64,000 bases of DNA from Chloroflexota bacterium (GCA_011523735.1 WTGB01000085.1:1-64000), one strand, 5' to 3'. Positions 35,089 through 43,512 are shown, counted from the stretch's first letter. Notes: generated by a model from the sequence alone, not told the origin. Made by a program: numbers and translations.

Positions 35089-35778
35089 ATGAACGCTCCT
35101 GTCATAGTCCAAGTGCGCGACTTGTTCAAGACCTACAACGAAGGCGATTTGGCTCTGCGCGTGTTCGACGGCCTCTGCCTCGATATCTTTGAGGGTGAGT
35201 TCTTCGCTTTGATCGGCGCCAGCGGCAGCGGCAAAAGTACGCTGCTCAACCTGCTGAGCGGCATAGACAAGCCCGATCGCGGAAAGATCGTCATCGGCGG
35301 CACAAATATCACGGCGCTTGATGACAGACAGCAGACCCTGTACCGCCGCAACCATATCGGCATTGTCTTTCAGTTCTTCAATTTGATCCCCACGCTGACA
35401 GTGCTGGAGAATATCACCCTGCCTAAGGAGCTGGGCGGTTCCCGGTATAAAGCAGCCGAACCCCGCGCCCGCCTTTTGCTTGAGCAGGTTAGCTTGGCTG
35501 ACCGCGCCGATGCCTTCCCAGACAAGCTAAGTGGGGGCGAGCAACAACGGGTCGCCATCGCCCGCGCTCTTTTGCATGAACCCAAGCTGGTCTTCGCTGA
35601 CGAACCCACCGGCAACCTCGACGACGATACCGGCGCCCAAGTGCTGGACATCTTGCTCCGCTTGACCTGCCACGCCGGCAAAACGCTGGTTATGGCGACG
35701 CACAGTATGGAAATTGTCAAATACGCCGATCGTGTCTGCCGCATCCAGGACGGGCAACTGCAAATTGATCCCTCGTGA
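35089..35778 (+). CDS. ABC transporter ATP-binding protein, LolD/MacB-like
   Basis: About 229 residues. Walker [10 protein letters not shown], signature LSGGEQQR, Walker [13 protein letters not shown] and switch MATHS are present; the DEPTGNLD wording and the [23 protein letters not shown] block mark the LolD/MacB/FtsE-like class. It would drive an FtsX-like permease for lipoprotein, peptide or macrolide export, but none is adjacent: it stands alone, followed by a 247-nt gap. It may pair with a permease elsewhere or have lost it. ATG 35089 is chosen over GTG 35080. Confidence 0.88.
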   Translation: MNAPVIVQVRDLFKTYNEGDLALRVFDGLCLDIFEGEFFALIGASGSGKSTLLNLLSGIDKPDRGKIVIGGTNITALDDRQQTLYRRNHIGIVFQFFNLIPTLTVLENITLPKELGGSRYKAAEPRARLLLEQVSLADRADAFPDKLSGGEQQRVAIARALLHEPKLVFADEPTGNLDDDTGAQVLDILLRLTCHAGKTLVMATHSMEIVKYADRVCRIQDGQLQIDPS

Positions 35779-35935
35779 CCTCCACTATCCCCCATCGCGC
35801 TAATTTGCATACATGTTGCTGTGGCTTTTGCGTCGATTTCCACGATACGCCATCGGATGAATTTGGCAAACCGGCGCTTTGCTGCGCTAGGACTTTGGCG
35901 CAATTCGCGGTAATATAGATGGGATAGGCAGTAGC

Positions 35936-35963
35936 TTGAAGAAGATTTCGCCTTCTGTATACT
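35936..35963 (+). promoter_or_regulatory. promoter of the HEAT-repeat gene
   Basis: TTGAAG (35936-35941), 16 nt, TATACT (35958-35963). Start near 35970, about 56 nt before the ATG. Confidence 0.55.
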
Positions 35964-36025
35964 GGCTGGAATTATGGACAGCAATCATGCCGGCATGACC
36001 CTTTATAGGTGAAAGGCAGAGGCCA

Positions 36026-36466
36026 ATGACCGACCAGTCGCTGGATAAAAAAGTTAAGTTCATCCTCTCCGAATTGCGCGATGTCAACAAGGATCGCCGG
36101 CGTACCGCAGTCATGAAGTTGGGCATGGTCGGTGGCGACCAGGCAGTCCGCACCCTTATCAGCATTGTGGATAACAGCCAGGAAGACCTTATTGTGCGCG
36201 GCCGGGCAGCGCTAATGCTTGGCAAGTTGAAAGACGACCGCGCCGTGCCTCATTTGATTCGCGCTCTTGACGCCCCCGGTTTCCTCACCCCATATCATGC
36301 CGCGCAAGCTCTGGGCAAAATTGGCGATCCGCGCGCTGTGGACGCTTTGATTGACTTTGCCGACAGCAGCCGTAACAAAACCCGCGCTGCCGCGATGCAG
36401 GCATTGCGGGACTTGGGTTACGACACGGAGGCGTCCGCGTTCGCCGATCCACAGCCACCGATTTAG
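36026..36466 (+). CDS. HEAT-repeat protein (PBS-lyase type)
   Basis: 146 residues, nearly all helical HEAT/PBS-lyase-type repeats: RTAVMKLGMVGGDQAVRTLI, ALMLGKLKDDRAVPHLIRAL, AQALGKIGDPRAVDALIDFA and AAMQALRDLGYD. Each repeat has the (A)xxLGxxGDxRAVxxLIxxL form. This is a protein-protein interaction scaffold in the cytoplasm; the partner is unknown. GAGGCC precedes the ATG. It stands alone between the orphan ATPase and the thiolase. Confidence 0.85.
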   Translation: MTDQSLDKKVKFILSELRDVNKDRRRTAVMKLGMVGGDQAVRTLISIVDNSQEDLIVRGRAALMLGKLKDDRAVPHLIRALDAPGFLTPYHAAQALGKIGDPRAVDALIDFADSSRNKTRAAAMQALRDLGYDTEASAFADPQPPI

Positions 36467-36568
36467 GCTCTTACATCGTGCTCCAGGGATCATGGTCGGG
36501 ACTTTAGCTCCCGATCTGACAAATACCTCGTGCAGTTATGCGCAGTGTGGGCGGTCTCAAGCGGTGTC

Positions 36569-36577
36569 TGCTATAGT
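36569..36577 (+). promoter_or_regulatory. extended -10 promoter of the thiolase gene
   Basis: TG-C-TATAGT followed by CCCCCC, with no -35. Transcription would begin near 36584, about 23 nt before the thiolase ATG and just ahead of GGAGGAG. Confidence 0.5.
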
Positions 36578-36606
36578 CCCCCCATGTTTGTGGAGGAGCA
36601 AATCTC

Positions 36607-37770
36607 ATGGATGAGATCGTTATCGTTGATGCCATCCGCACACCGCTGGGCAAACGCGGGGGCTGGCTGCGCGAGTTGCATCCGGTCAAGCTCGGCTCGC
36701 ATGTGGTTAAGGCATTGCTCGAACGCAACTCGCTGGATAGGCGCGGCGTTGATCATGTGATATTCGGTTGCGTCAGCCAAGTCGCCGAACAGACGATGAA
36801 CATCGCCCGCAATGTCGTCCTCGATGCCGAATTGCCAATTGAAGTGCCAGCGACCACGGTCGATTTTCAATGCGGCAGCAGCCAGCAAGCGATACATCTA
36901 GCGGCGGCTATGGTTGCCTCAGCGCAGGCCGACTTGGTTATCGCCGGCGGCGTGGAAAGCATGACCCGAGTGCCGATGGGCTCCAGTCTTGGCGACAGCG
37001 GTGCCTTGCCATTCACTGACAACATCATGGAAGCCTACAACATGATCCCGCAAGGCATCGCCTCAGACGAGATCGCGGCGAAGTGGGGCATCACGCGGGC
37101 GGCTATGGATGAGCTTGGCTTGGAGAGCCATCGCCGCGCCTGGCAGGCAACCCAAGCTGGCCTCCTGCGGCGAGAAATCACGCCCATAGAAGGCCTTGAC
37201 GAAGACGGCAATCTCTTCATGGTTGAGCGCGATCAAGGCATTCGCCCAAACAGCACGATGGAAAAAATGGCGGCGCTGGAGCCGGTCTTCACCCCTGCCG
37301 GCGTGACCACCGCCGGGAACAGCAGCCAAATCAGCGATGGCGCCGCAGCCATGTTAGTCACCACTGCTCATAAGGCGCAGCAACTAGGCTTGTCGCCCCG
37401 GGCGCGCATCGTCAACGTTGTCACTGTCGGCAGCGATCCGCATCTTATGCTGACCGGTCCGATCGCCGCCACAGAAAAGGTCCTGCTCCGCGCGGGTCTT
37501 GCTATGGAAGATATCGATGTATTCGAAGTCAACGAAGCTTTTGCCTCAGTGCCGCGGATATGGGAAAAAGATACCGGCGGCGATCTGGTGAAAGTGAATA
37601 TCCATGGTGGTGCGATTGCGCTGGGGCATCCGCTGGGCGGCTCCGGGGCGCGCTTGATGACGGCGCTGGTCAACGCGCTGGAAACAACCGGCGGCCGATA
37701 TGGCTTGCAGACGATGTGCTGCGGCGGGGGCATGGCGACCGCGACGATCATCGAGCGGATCGACAGCTGA
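36607..37770 (+). CDS. thiolase (acetyl-CoA C-acetyltransferase / 3-ketoacyl-CoA thiolase)
   Basis: 387 residues, the usual thiolase size. The nucleophile is Cys89 (TVDFQCGSSQQA); the active-site residues lie in NEAFASVP, GGAIALGHPLGGSGARL and CCGGGMATATI. It cleaves or forms 3-ketoacyl-CoA. The GGAGGAG ribosome site at 7 nt supports this ATG. No beta-oxidation partners flank it, so either degradative (fatty acid) or biosynthetic (acetoacetyl-CoA) function is possible. QCGSSQQA in place of the more frequent C(A/G)SGL(K/Q)A is a minor variation. Confidence 0.92.
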   Translation: MDEIVIVDAIRTPLGKRGGWLRELHPVKLGSHVVKALLERNSLDRRGVDHVIFGCVSQVAEQTMNIARNVVLDAELPIEVPATTVDFQCGSSQQAIHLAAAMVASAQADLVIAGGVESMTRVPMGSSLGDSGALPFTDNIMEAYNMIPQGIASDEIAAKWGITRAAMDELGLESHRRAWQATQAGLLRREITPIEGLDEDGNLFMVERDQGIRPNSTMEKMAALEPVFTPAGVTTAGNSSQISDGAAAMLVTTAHKAQQLGLSPRARIVNVVTVGSDPHLMLTGPIAATEKVLLRAGLAMEDIDVFEVNEAFASVPRIWEKDTGGDLVKVNIHGGAIALGHPLGGSGARLMTALVNALETTGGRYGLQTMCCGGGMATATIIERIDS

Positions 37771-38063
37771 TCGGCTCCGGACCGACACTGTTAAAGATTG
37801 ACGTATCGCGCGCTCCGAGTACCGCTTGACCGCGCCTTATCTCCTCGGCAAAAAAGAGACGCCCTCCGCGAAAGGGGGAGACGCGGAAGACATCTCGATT
37901 GTACAGGGTGCGGCGGCTGTGTTGCTTCAATGTGAGATGAAGAGTTTTCAGCGGTTTCACGATGACGGCTGCCGCGCCACTATGGTCTCATTCTTTGTCA
38001 AATAAATTAACAAAGTCTAACAAGTAAGTCAAAATAGGATTTGAAAAATTAACGAGAACCAAC
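37771..38063. other. gene-free convergent spacer
   Basis: Lies between two convergent genes. It includes a GC hairpin-like stretch (CCTCC/GGGGG, with GAGACGC repeated on both sides, 37856-37885) and an AT-rich tail near 37990-38050 with CTTTGT/ACAAAG arms. No open frame or terminator with a clear T tract is seen. Confidence 0.5.
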
Positions 38064-39188
38064 TTAACCGGACTGTCCGCCGCTCACTACAGTACGAACG
38101 CCGATTGGCGAGAGGGTGCCCACCGGGCTGATATCCGCCTGTTCGCCCGCAACGGGATTGAGAGTGCCGCAGGCTTGCGCCGCCTCTTGCTGCTTCGCCG
38201 TCAGAAGGCCGCGGCTCACCGGGCTGTAATTCGGCTGCAGCGCCAAGGCGGCTGTGTATTGCTCCCGCGCCAGGCAGGCGTCTCCCTGCAACAGGAGCGC
38301 ATCGGCATAATAGCGTAGCGCATCCTGCAATTCGCCGACCACCTGTCCATTCATATAATTCGGATTATGCTGATACACGATCTCGCTAAACCGACGCACC
38401 GCCTCCGCCGGGTTGGTCGTCTTGTATCGCTGGCCGATCAGAAAAGTATCGGCAATGTAACGCTCGTAATTCAATTCGCCGATGTCCCCGTAAACTTCCG
38501 CTCGCTCGGTCAAGACGATCGCTTCCGACAATTTGAAGCTGCGGTACAGCGCGAGCGCTTGCGCCGTTAGCGCTTCCAGCAGCATACTGCGCACCAGCTC
38601 GCGCTGATAGCTGTCGTCGATGCTGACGATCGCCTCAAGCGTTTGTATCGCCGCGGTATAATTCCGCTCTGCGTGATCCGCCCGCGCTTCCGCCAACAGC
38701 GCGTCGAGATCATAAGCCCATTCCGCCTCATCGCTGACTTCCGTAATCTGCGGCTCAAGCGCCAGGGTGGGGACGACGGTCGCTGTAATGACCGGTATGG
38801 CTGTTTGCGTCGGGGCAGGAGTGGGGCTGGGCTGCCTCTGCAAATAAGCCGCCGTCGCCGTCGGTATCAGGCTGAGCAGGCAGGCCGGCCTGAGCCTCGC
38901 TTGCTGAAGATCTTCGATCCGCTTCCGCGCCAAGTCAAATTTGCCTTGTGCCAGGTCCTGCGGCAGCAAATCGCATTGCAACTGAACTTCTGCCTCGGCG
39001 GTTCCCGTAGCCTGCGCGCGCGCGGTCTGCAAGCCCGAACTCCAGCCGGCATAGGCCGCCGCCATCACAATAGCTAGCGCGATCAGCAGGCAGGTGACAG
39101 CGAGTGCAATCCATAACAGGCAACTCGCCCACCGTCTCCGCTTATCAGGATGATCGTAATTTGTCACTTGCGCTTGGTCTGGCTTCAA
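38064..39188 (-). CDS. membrane-anchored TPR-like protein
   Basis: 374 residues. A basic N-terminus (KRRRWASCLLW) leads into one membrane span (IALAVTCLLIALAIVMAAAY); the outside part has helical TPR-like repeats (LAQGKFDLARKRIEDLQQ, ARADHAERNYTAAIQTLEAI, AVRRFSEIVYQHNPNY, CLAREQYTAALALQPNY) separated by a Pro/Thr-rich linker. It probably acts as an extracytoplasmic scaffold. The TTG start at 39188 is uncertain and no strong ribosome site exists; GTG 39167 is another option. Confidence 0.7.
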   Translation of the reverse strand: MKPDQAQVTNYDHPDKRRRWASCLLWIALAVTCLLIALAIVMAAAYAGWSSGLQTARAQATGTAEAEVQLQCDLLPQDLAQGKFDLARKRIEDLQQARLRPACLLSLIPTATAAYLQRQPSPTPAPTQTAIPVITATVVPTLALEPQITEVSDEAEWAYDLDALLAEARADHAERNYTAAIQTLEAIVSIDDSYQRELVRSMLLEALTAQALALYRSFKLSEAIVLTERAEVYGDIGELNYERYIADTFLIGQRYKTTNPAEAVRRFSEIVYQHNPNYMNGQVVGELQDALRYYADALLLQGDACLAREQYTAALALQPNYSPVSRGLLTAKQQEAAQACGTLNPVAGEQADISPVGTLSPIGVRTVVSGGQSG

Positions 39189-39401
39189 ATCTGTTTTGTC
39201 CCCAGGTTCGCCTATTAGCCGTTATGGCGGGCAAGCACGATTCTATGTCGGGCGGCGCGCATTATAATTCAGCGCTTCCGCGCTCGCCAGACGTCTTAGG
39301 GTCTCTATGATAATCCTGCTTGTATGGAAGAACACGGGTTTCCTTTGGATGCAAGTGGATGAATGGCTTGGGCGGCCAAACTGATCAATCACTGCGCCCG
39401 C

Positions 39402-39431
39402 TTGACGCTAAACCACATGCCATGTTACACT
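39402..39431 (+). promoter_or_regulatory. metG leader promoter
   Basis: TTGACG (39402-39407), 18-nt spacer, TACACT (39426-39431), with TG one base before the -10. The predicted start, 7 nt after the -10, is the A of ATG 39438, so the transcript would be leaderless. Confidence 0.7.
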
Positions 39432-39437
39432 CCCCGC

Positions 39438-39518
39438 ATGAATACTCAGCAGCCGAAGTTCACGCCTATGCGGATGCCATCCGTCCATATTGACAGACGG
39501 CTGTTGTGGCTCGCCTAG
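39438..39518 (+). CDS. putative metG leader peptide (26 aa)
   Basis: A 26-codon frame begins at the predicted transcription start: MNTQQPKFTPMRMPSV, then HIDRRLLWLA and TAG at 39516-39518. Its fame would lie in two internal Met codons, ATG at 39468 and 39474 (PMRMP), placed directly before RNA arms that control the terminator at 39542-39569, upstream of methionyl-tRNA synthetase. This is the expected placement for ribosome-stalling control by charged tRNA-Met. No ribosome site; translation would start at the 5' end. Expression is unproven. Confidence 0.6.
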   Translation: MNTQQPKFTPMRMPSVHIDRRLLWLA

Positions 39519-39551
39519 GCATCACATCGCTCAAAGCCAATACCGTCTGTC
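39481..39551 (+). promoter_or_regulatory. competing RNA arms of the metG attenuator
   Basis: Arm 1 CCGTC (39481-39485) can pair with arm 2 GACGG (39496-39500), helped by GCCA (39476-39479)/TGGC (39507-39510). The longer arm 2 GACAGACGG (39492-39500) is an exact complement of CCGTCTGTC (39543-39551), the 5' side of the terminator, giving a 9-bp antiterminator. Arm 1 is just downstream of the Met codons and arm 2 lies within the leader ORF. Confidence 0.6.
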
Positions 39552-39569
39552 AGCGACAGGCGGTTTTTT
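39542..39569 (+). terminator. intrinsic terminator inside the metG leader
   Basis: ACCGTCTGTC and GACAGGCGGT form a 10-bp stem (one G-U pair) with a 3-nt loop AGC, followed by six T residues (39564-39569). It is 65 nt before metG and so would end transcription unless prevented. Confidence 0.85.
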
Positions 39570-39634
39570 GTTCCATGGTCGCTACAGGCGCCTAACCGAG
39601 CGGCCTCTTAATCAGTAAGCAGGAGCGAGTCCGT

Positions 39635-41446
39635 ATGTCAGCACAATATATTCATGTATCGGTAGCTTGGCCCTATGCCAATGGCGACCTGCACATCGGC
39701 CATCTCGCCGGCGCCTATCTGCCCGCCGATATCTTCGCCCGTTACCATCGCCTGCGCGGCAATCATGTGCTGATGGTCAGCGGCTCGGATAGTCATGGCA
39801 CGCCGATCACGGTCGAGGCGGACAAGCGCGGCGTCTCCCCCCGCGAGGTCTTCGAGCATTATCACGAACGCTTCCTGCAAACGCAGCGGAAAGTCGGCGT
39901 CAGCTACGACCTCTTCACCCATACCGACACCGAAAACCATCACCGCGTCGCCCAGGATATCTTCACCATCCTGCTCGAGCGCGGTTATCTCTACAAGGAA
40001 CAGCAGACCCTGCTCTACAGCGAGCGCGAGAAGCGCTTCCTGCCCGATCGTTATGTCGAAGGCACCTGCTATATCTGCAAGTATCCTTACGCCCGCGGCG
40101 ACCAATGCGAAAACTGCGGCAATCTGATGGATGCCATCCAGCTAATCGATCCCCACAGCCGCAATAATCCCGCTGACAAGCTCATCAAGCGCGAATCCGA
40201 GCACTATTTCCTCGATCTCGGCAAGTTCACCGAGCAGATCCTGGAATATCTCGCGGCGCATGAACATCACTGGCGCCCCAACGTCAGCCGCTTCAGCCAG
40301 AACTTCGTCAAAGACGGTCTGCGGGGCCGTCCCATCACGCGCGATATTGATTGGGGCATCCGCGTGCCGCTGGAAGGCTGGGAAGACAAGCGGCTCTACG
40401 TCTGGTTTGACGCCGTCATGGGTTACTTCACCGCCAGCATCGAATGGGCACAGAACATCGGCAAACCTGATGCGTGGAAGAAGTGGTGGTACAACCCCGA
40501 TGCCAAGATCTATAACTTCATCGGCAAAGACAATATCCCCTTCCACACCATTATCTGGCAAGCCGAACTGCTGGGCATAGACGGCATCTACAACGAGGAC
40601 GACCCGGTCTACGGCGATATCCCGTTGCAACTGCCCTACGATGTGCCCGCCAACGAATTCATGAATATCGAGGGCCAGCAATTCTCCACTTCGCGCAATT
40701 GGGCGGTCTGGCTGCCCGACTTGCTCGAGCGCTACCAAGCCGATGCCCTGCGCTTCTATGTCGCCCGCACCTTCCCCGAACGGCAGGACAGCGATTTCTC
40801 CTGGGAGGGCTTCCTCGCCCGCGTCAACAACGAGTTGCTGGCGGCTTGGGGCAATCTGGTCAATCGCATGCTTGGTTTCGCTTTCAAGCGCTTCGATGGC
40901 GCCGTGCCGGCTTACGACCAACTCAGTCCGGCGGACCAAGCCATCATCGCCGCAACCGAAGCCGGCTTCGAGACAGTCGGCGCGCTGCTGGACGCGGTCC
41001 GGCTCAAGGAAGCGCTGGAAGAGACGCTGGGGCTGGCCCGCGAGGTCAACGGCTGGCTCAACGAGCGCGAACCCTGGAAGACGCTCAAGCCTGACCGCGC
41101 CGATGCCGCCCGCTCGGTCTATACGGCGCTGCGCTGCATCGACAACTTGAAAGTTCTCTTCGCGCCTTTCACGCCTTTCAGCTCGCAGCAGGTCCACGAG
41201 ATGCTCGGCTACGACGGGCAGCTATTCGGCGACTTGAAAATCGAGAACTACAGCGAAGAGACGCGCGATCACCTGGCGCTGGTTTATGACGGGGGCAAGG
41301 CGATAGGGGAGTGGAAAACGAGCGAGTTGGGGGCGGGTCAGAAGCTGCGGGCGCCGAGTCCGCTGTTTGTGAAGCTGGATCCGGAGATTGTCGAGCAGGA
41401 GCGGCAGTATTTGGGGCGTGAGCGGGTGGAGAATCCGATTCATTAA
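39635..41446 (+). CDS. metG: methionyl-tRNA synthetase
   Basis: 603 residues. Class I synthetase that charges tRNA-Met. The HIGH motif is exact at residues 20-23 (GDLHIGHLAG). The zinc-knuckle pair in the connective peptide is CYIC (145/148) and CENC (158/161). The KMSKS loop reads QFSTS (349-353) in EGQQFSTSRNW, so both usual lysines are missing, a variant that deserves notice. The anticodon-binding helical domain follows (SWEGFLARVNNELLAAWGNL, NEREPWKTLK). There is no C-terminal tRNA-binding (EMAP II) domain. AGGAG precedes the ATG. Expression is probably set by the upstream attenuator. Confidence 0.96.
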   Translation: MSAQYIHVSVAWPYANGDLHIGHLAGAYLPADIFARYHRLRGNHVLMVSGSDSHGTPITVEADKRGVSPREVFEHYHERFLQTQRKVGVSYDLFTHTDTENHHRVAQDIFTILLERGYLYKEQQTLLYSEREKRFLPDRYVEGTCYICKYPYARGDQCENCGNLMDAIQLIDPHSRNNPADKLIKRESEHYFLDLGKFTEQILEYLAAHEHHWRPNVSRFSQNFVKDGLRGRPITRDIDWGIRVPLEGWEDKRLYVWFDAVMGYFTASIEWAQNIGKPDAWKKWWYNPDAKIYNFIGKDNIPFHTIIWQAELLGIDGIYNEDDPVYGDIPLQLPYDVPANEFMNIEGQQFSTSRNWAVWLPDLLERYQADALRFYVARTFPERQDSDFSWEGFLARVNNELLAAWGNLVNRMLGFAFKRFDGAVPAYDQLSPADQAIIAATEAGFETVGALLDAVRLKEALEETLGLAREVNGWLNEREPWKTLKPDRADAARSVYTALRCIDNLKVLFAPFTPFSSQQVHEMLGYDGQLFGDLKIENYSEETRDHLALVYDGGKAIGEWKTSELGAGQKLRAPSPLFVKLDPEIVEQERQYLGRERVENPIH

Positions 41447-41462
41447 CAGCCAACTCAGTTGA

Positions 41463-41487
41463 TGCAGGGACGACCCTCAGGGTCGTC
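41463..41487. repeat. palindromic intergenic repeat (single copy)
   Basis: TGCAGG then GACGACCC-TCA-GGGTCGTC: a perfect 8-bp hairpin downstream of metG. It may act as its terminator but the T tract is weak. The first half and the hairpin match those of the two copies at 45009-45082. Confidence 0.6.
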
Positions 41488-41533
41488 TGATTGTCTTGTA
41501 ATGTCCATCGGTTTCGCCAACCCCCCACCGCCA

Positions 41534-41542
41534 TGCTATACT
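41534..41542 (+). promoter_or_regulatory. extended -10 promoter giving a leaderless transcript
   Basis: TG-C-TATACT (hexamer 41537-41542) then CCCGCC and ATG at 41549: the predicted start site coincides with the ATG. The layout is nearly identical to that at the metG leader. Confidence 0.6.
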
Positions 41543-41548
41543 CCCGCC

Positions 41549-42358
41549 ATGTCCTGGCTCAAATCCCACTTACACACGCATAAACCCATCATCGCCATGT
41601 GCCACCTGCGCGCCCTGCCCGGCGACCCCGGCTACGACCGCGACGGCGGACTCGAAGGCGTCATCGCATCCGCTCGCGCCGATCTCCACGCTCTGCAAAC
41701 CGGCGGCGTCGACGCGGTCATGTTCTCCAATGAAGCGAGCCTGCCCTATCTCACCAAAGTCGAGCCGATCACCAGCGCTTGCATGACGCGCGTCATCACT
41801 GAGCTGCGCCCCGAGATCGACCGCCCCTACGGCGTCAACGTGCTCTGGGACCCGACAGCCTCGCTCGATGTCGCCCTGGCTACCGGCGCGAGCTTCGTCC
41901 GCGAGATCTTCACCGGCGTTTACGCCAGCGACTACGGCTTGTGGAACACCAACTGCGGCGAGGTCATCCGCCACCAGCACGCTATCGGCGCGCAAGATAT
42001 CAAGCTGCTCTTCAACATCGTGCCCGAATCGGCTGTTTATCTCGCGGAGCGCAACGTGGTCGATATTGCCAAGTCGACCGTCTTCGTCGCCCAGCCGGAC
42101 GCGCTCTGCGTCTCTGGTTTGACCGCCGGCGCGGAGACTTCCAGCGAGACCTTGAAGCTGGTCAAAGACGCCGTGCCTGATGTGCCCGTTTTCGCCAACA
42201 CCGGCGTCAACACGAGCAACCTCGCCGATACGCTCGCCATCGCCGATGGCACAGTCACTGGCACCGCCTTCAAGCGCGCTGGCTATATCTGGAATGAGGT
42301 TGATAGCGAGCGAGTGCGCGAGTTCATGCGCATTGCCCGCTCCGTCCGCGGCGGCTGA
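41549..42358 (+). CDS. BtpA/SgcQ family TIM-barrel protein
   Basis: 269 residues. BtpA-family features: KPIIAMCHLRALPGDPGYDR, GGVDAVMFSNEASLPY, PYGVNVLWDPTASLDVALA, FVREIFTGVYASDYGLWNTN, FNIVPESAVYLAER and FANTGVNTSNLADTLAIADG. Members include photosystem I assembly factor BtpA and SgcQ of a sugar operon; their enzymatic role is unsettled. Here it begins a cluster with a sugar ABC importer and an FGGY kinase, so a sugar-phosphate role is likely (inference). ATG 41549 is chosen as the predicted start site coincides with it; the frame runs further upstream. Confidence 0.8.
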   Translation: MSWLKSHLHTHKPIIAMCHLRALPGDPGYDRDGGLEGVIASARADLHALQTGGVDAVMFSNEASLPYLTKVEPITSACMTRVITELRPEIDRPYGVNVLWDPTASLDVALATGASFVREIFTGVYASDYGLWNTNCGEVIRHQHAIGAQDIKLLFNIVPESAVYLAERNVVDIAKSTVFVAQPDALCVSGLTAGAETSSETLKLVKDAVPDVPVFANTGVNTSNLADTLAIADGTVTGTAFKRAGYIWNEVDSERVREFMRIARSVRGG

Positions 42359-42362
42359 GGCC

Positions 42363-43433
42363 ATGGACCCGCGCTGGCATAAAATCGCCGAAGTCCTGGT
42401 TCACTATTCCATAGCGGTGCAGCCGGGCGAGCGCGTCATGATCGCCATGGGCGGCATCGAGACCTGGTCCCTAACGCAAGCGGTCTACGCAGCCTGCGTC
42501 AAAGCGGGCGCTTACCCGCAGGTGCAATTCCTCTCCGAGGCGCTGCGGCATTCGCTGCTGAAATATGGCGATGCCAACCAGCGCAGTTGGCTGCCCGAGA
42601 TCGAGGCTTATGGGATGGACTGGGCCGATGTTTACTTCGGCTTGCGTGGCGGGGGGGCGCTCGATCTCATGCGAGACATTCCCGCCTCCGCGCTCTCGGT
42701 GAATCAGGCGGCTCAAGGGGCAGTCTCCGCGCTGCGCTGGCAGAAGACGCGCTGGTGCCTCGTCCGCGTACCCAACGGAGCGCTCGCCCAATCTGCCGGG
42801 ATCGACCTGGACGCCCTGGAAGAGATCTTCTTCGCTGCCTGCCTGCTGGACTACGAAGCCGCTTCCCTTCGCTGGCATGAGCAAGCCGCGCAATTGGGCA
42901 CAGCCGAAAATGTTCGCATCATCGCTGGCGCGGAAACCGACCTCGAATTCTCCGTCGCCGGGCGGGAGTGGCTCGTCTTCGATGGCAAAATCAACCTGCC
43001 CGATGGCGAAATCTACACCGCGCCCGTCAACGACACGCTTAACGGGGTGATCCACTTTGATTTCCCTGGCGTCTTTGGTGGGCTGCTGCTGCGCGATATC
43101 CGCCTCGAATGGCGGGACGGCGACCTCGTCAATGCCAGCGCAGCGACCAATGAGGATTATCTCTGGCGCATTCTGGAGACCGATCACGGCGCGAGCCGCC
43201 TCGGAGAGTTCGCATTTGGTATGAATCCGTACATCAATCATTTCTGCAAGGATATACTCTACGACGAAAAGATCGGCGGCACGATTCATCTGGCGCTCGG
43301 GCGCGCCTATCCCGAATGCGGCGGCGTCAATCAGTCGAGCATTCACTGGGATCTGGTCAAGGACCTGCGCCGGGATGGGGCAGTCTATGCCGATGGTCTG
43401 CCGGTCTTGCAAGACGGCAAGTTGCTGATTTGA
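42363..43433 (+). CDS. M29-family metallo-aminopeptidase
   Basis: 356 residues, the M29 (AmpS / thermophilic aminopeptidase) fold. Diagnostic segments: LPDGEIYTAPVNDTLNG (metal-binding Glu), HFDFPG, LGEFAFGMNPYI, ILYDEKIGGTIHLALGRAYPE (Glu/His) and NQSSIHWDLVKDLR (His/Asp). It removes N-terminal residues from peptides using two metal ions. It starts 4 nt after the BtpA-like gene, so both are co-transcribed. The ORF upstream of 42363 overlaps the BtpA-like gene and is rejected. Confidence 0.88.
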   Translation: MDPRWHKIAEVLVHYSIAVQPGERVMIAMGGIETWSLTQAVYAACVKAGAYPQVQFLSEALRHSLLKYGDANQRSWLPEIEAYGMDWADVYFGLRGGGALDLMRDIPASALSVNQAAQGAVSALRWQKTRWCLVRVPNGALAQSAGIDLDALEEIFFAACLLDYEAASLRWHEQAAQLGTAENVRIIAGAETDLEFSVAGREWLVFDGKINLPDGEIYTAPVNDTLNGVIHFDFPGVFGGLLLRDIRLEWRDGDLVNASAATNEDYLWRILETDHGASRLGEFAFGMNPYINHFCKDILYDEKIGGTIHLALGRAYPECGGVNQSSIHWDLVKDLRRDGAVYADGLPVLQDGKLLI

Positions 43434-43512
43434 AAATGCTCACAGGAGGCGCTTATCGAAACTTGCTGCAATTTCGCAACATTGTTCGCCTTGTAAAGAA
43501 AAGGAGTTCATC

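Noticed and set aside
35779..36025. Remnant of an FtsX-like permease after the orphan ATPase
   Set aside because: Short frames ([15 protein letters not shown] and [18 protein letters not shown]) faintly resemble permease N-termini, but they are too short and the similarity is not convincing.
39438..39634. T-box riboswitch in front of metG
   Set aside because: The leader is too short, lacks the conserved GGGTGGNACCGCG antiterminator sequence, and has no stem I-like features. A leader-ORF attenuator fits much better.
42180..42362. Upstream extension of the M29 aminopeptidase
   Set aside because: It overlaps the BtpA-like gene in another frame; the M29 fold begins at MDPRWHKIAEVLV, so ATG 42363 is used.
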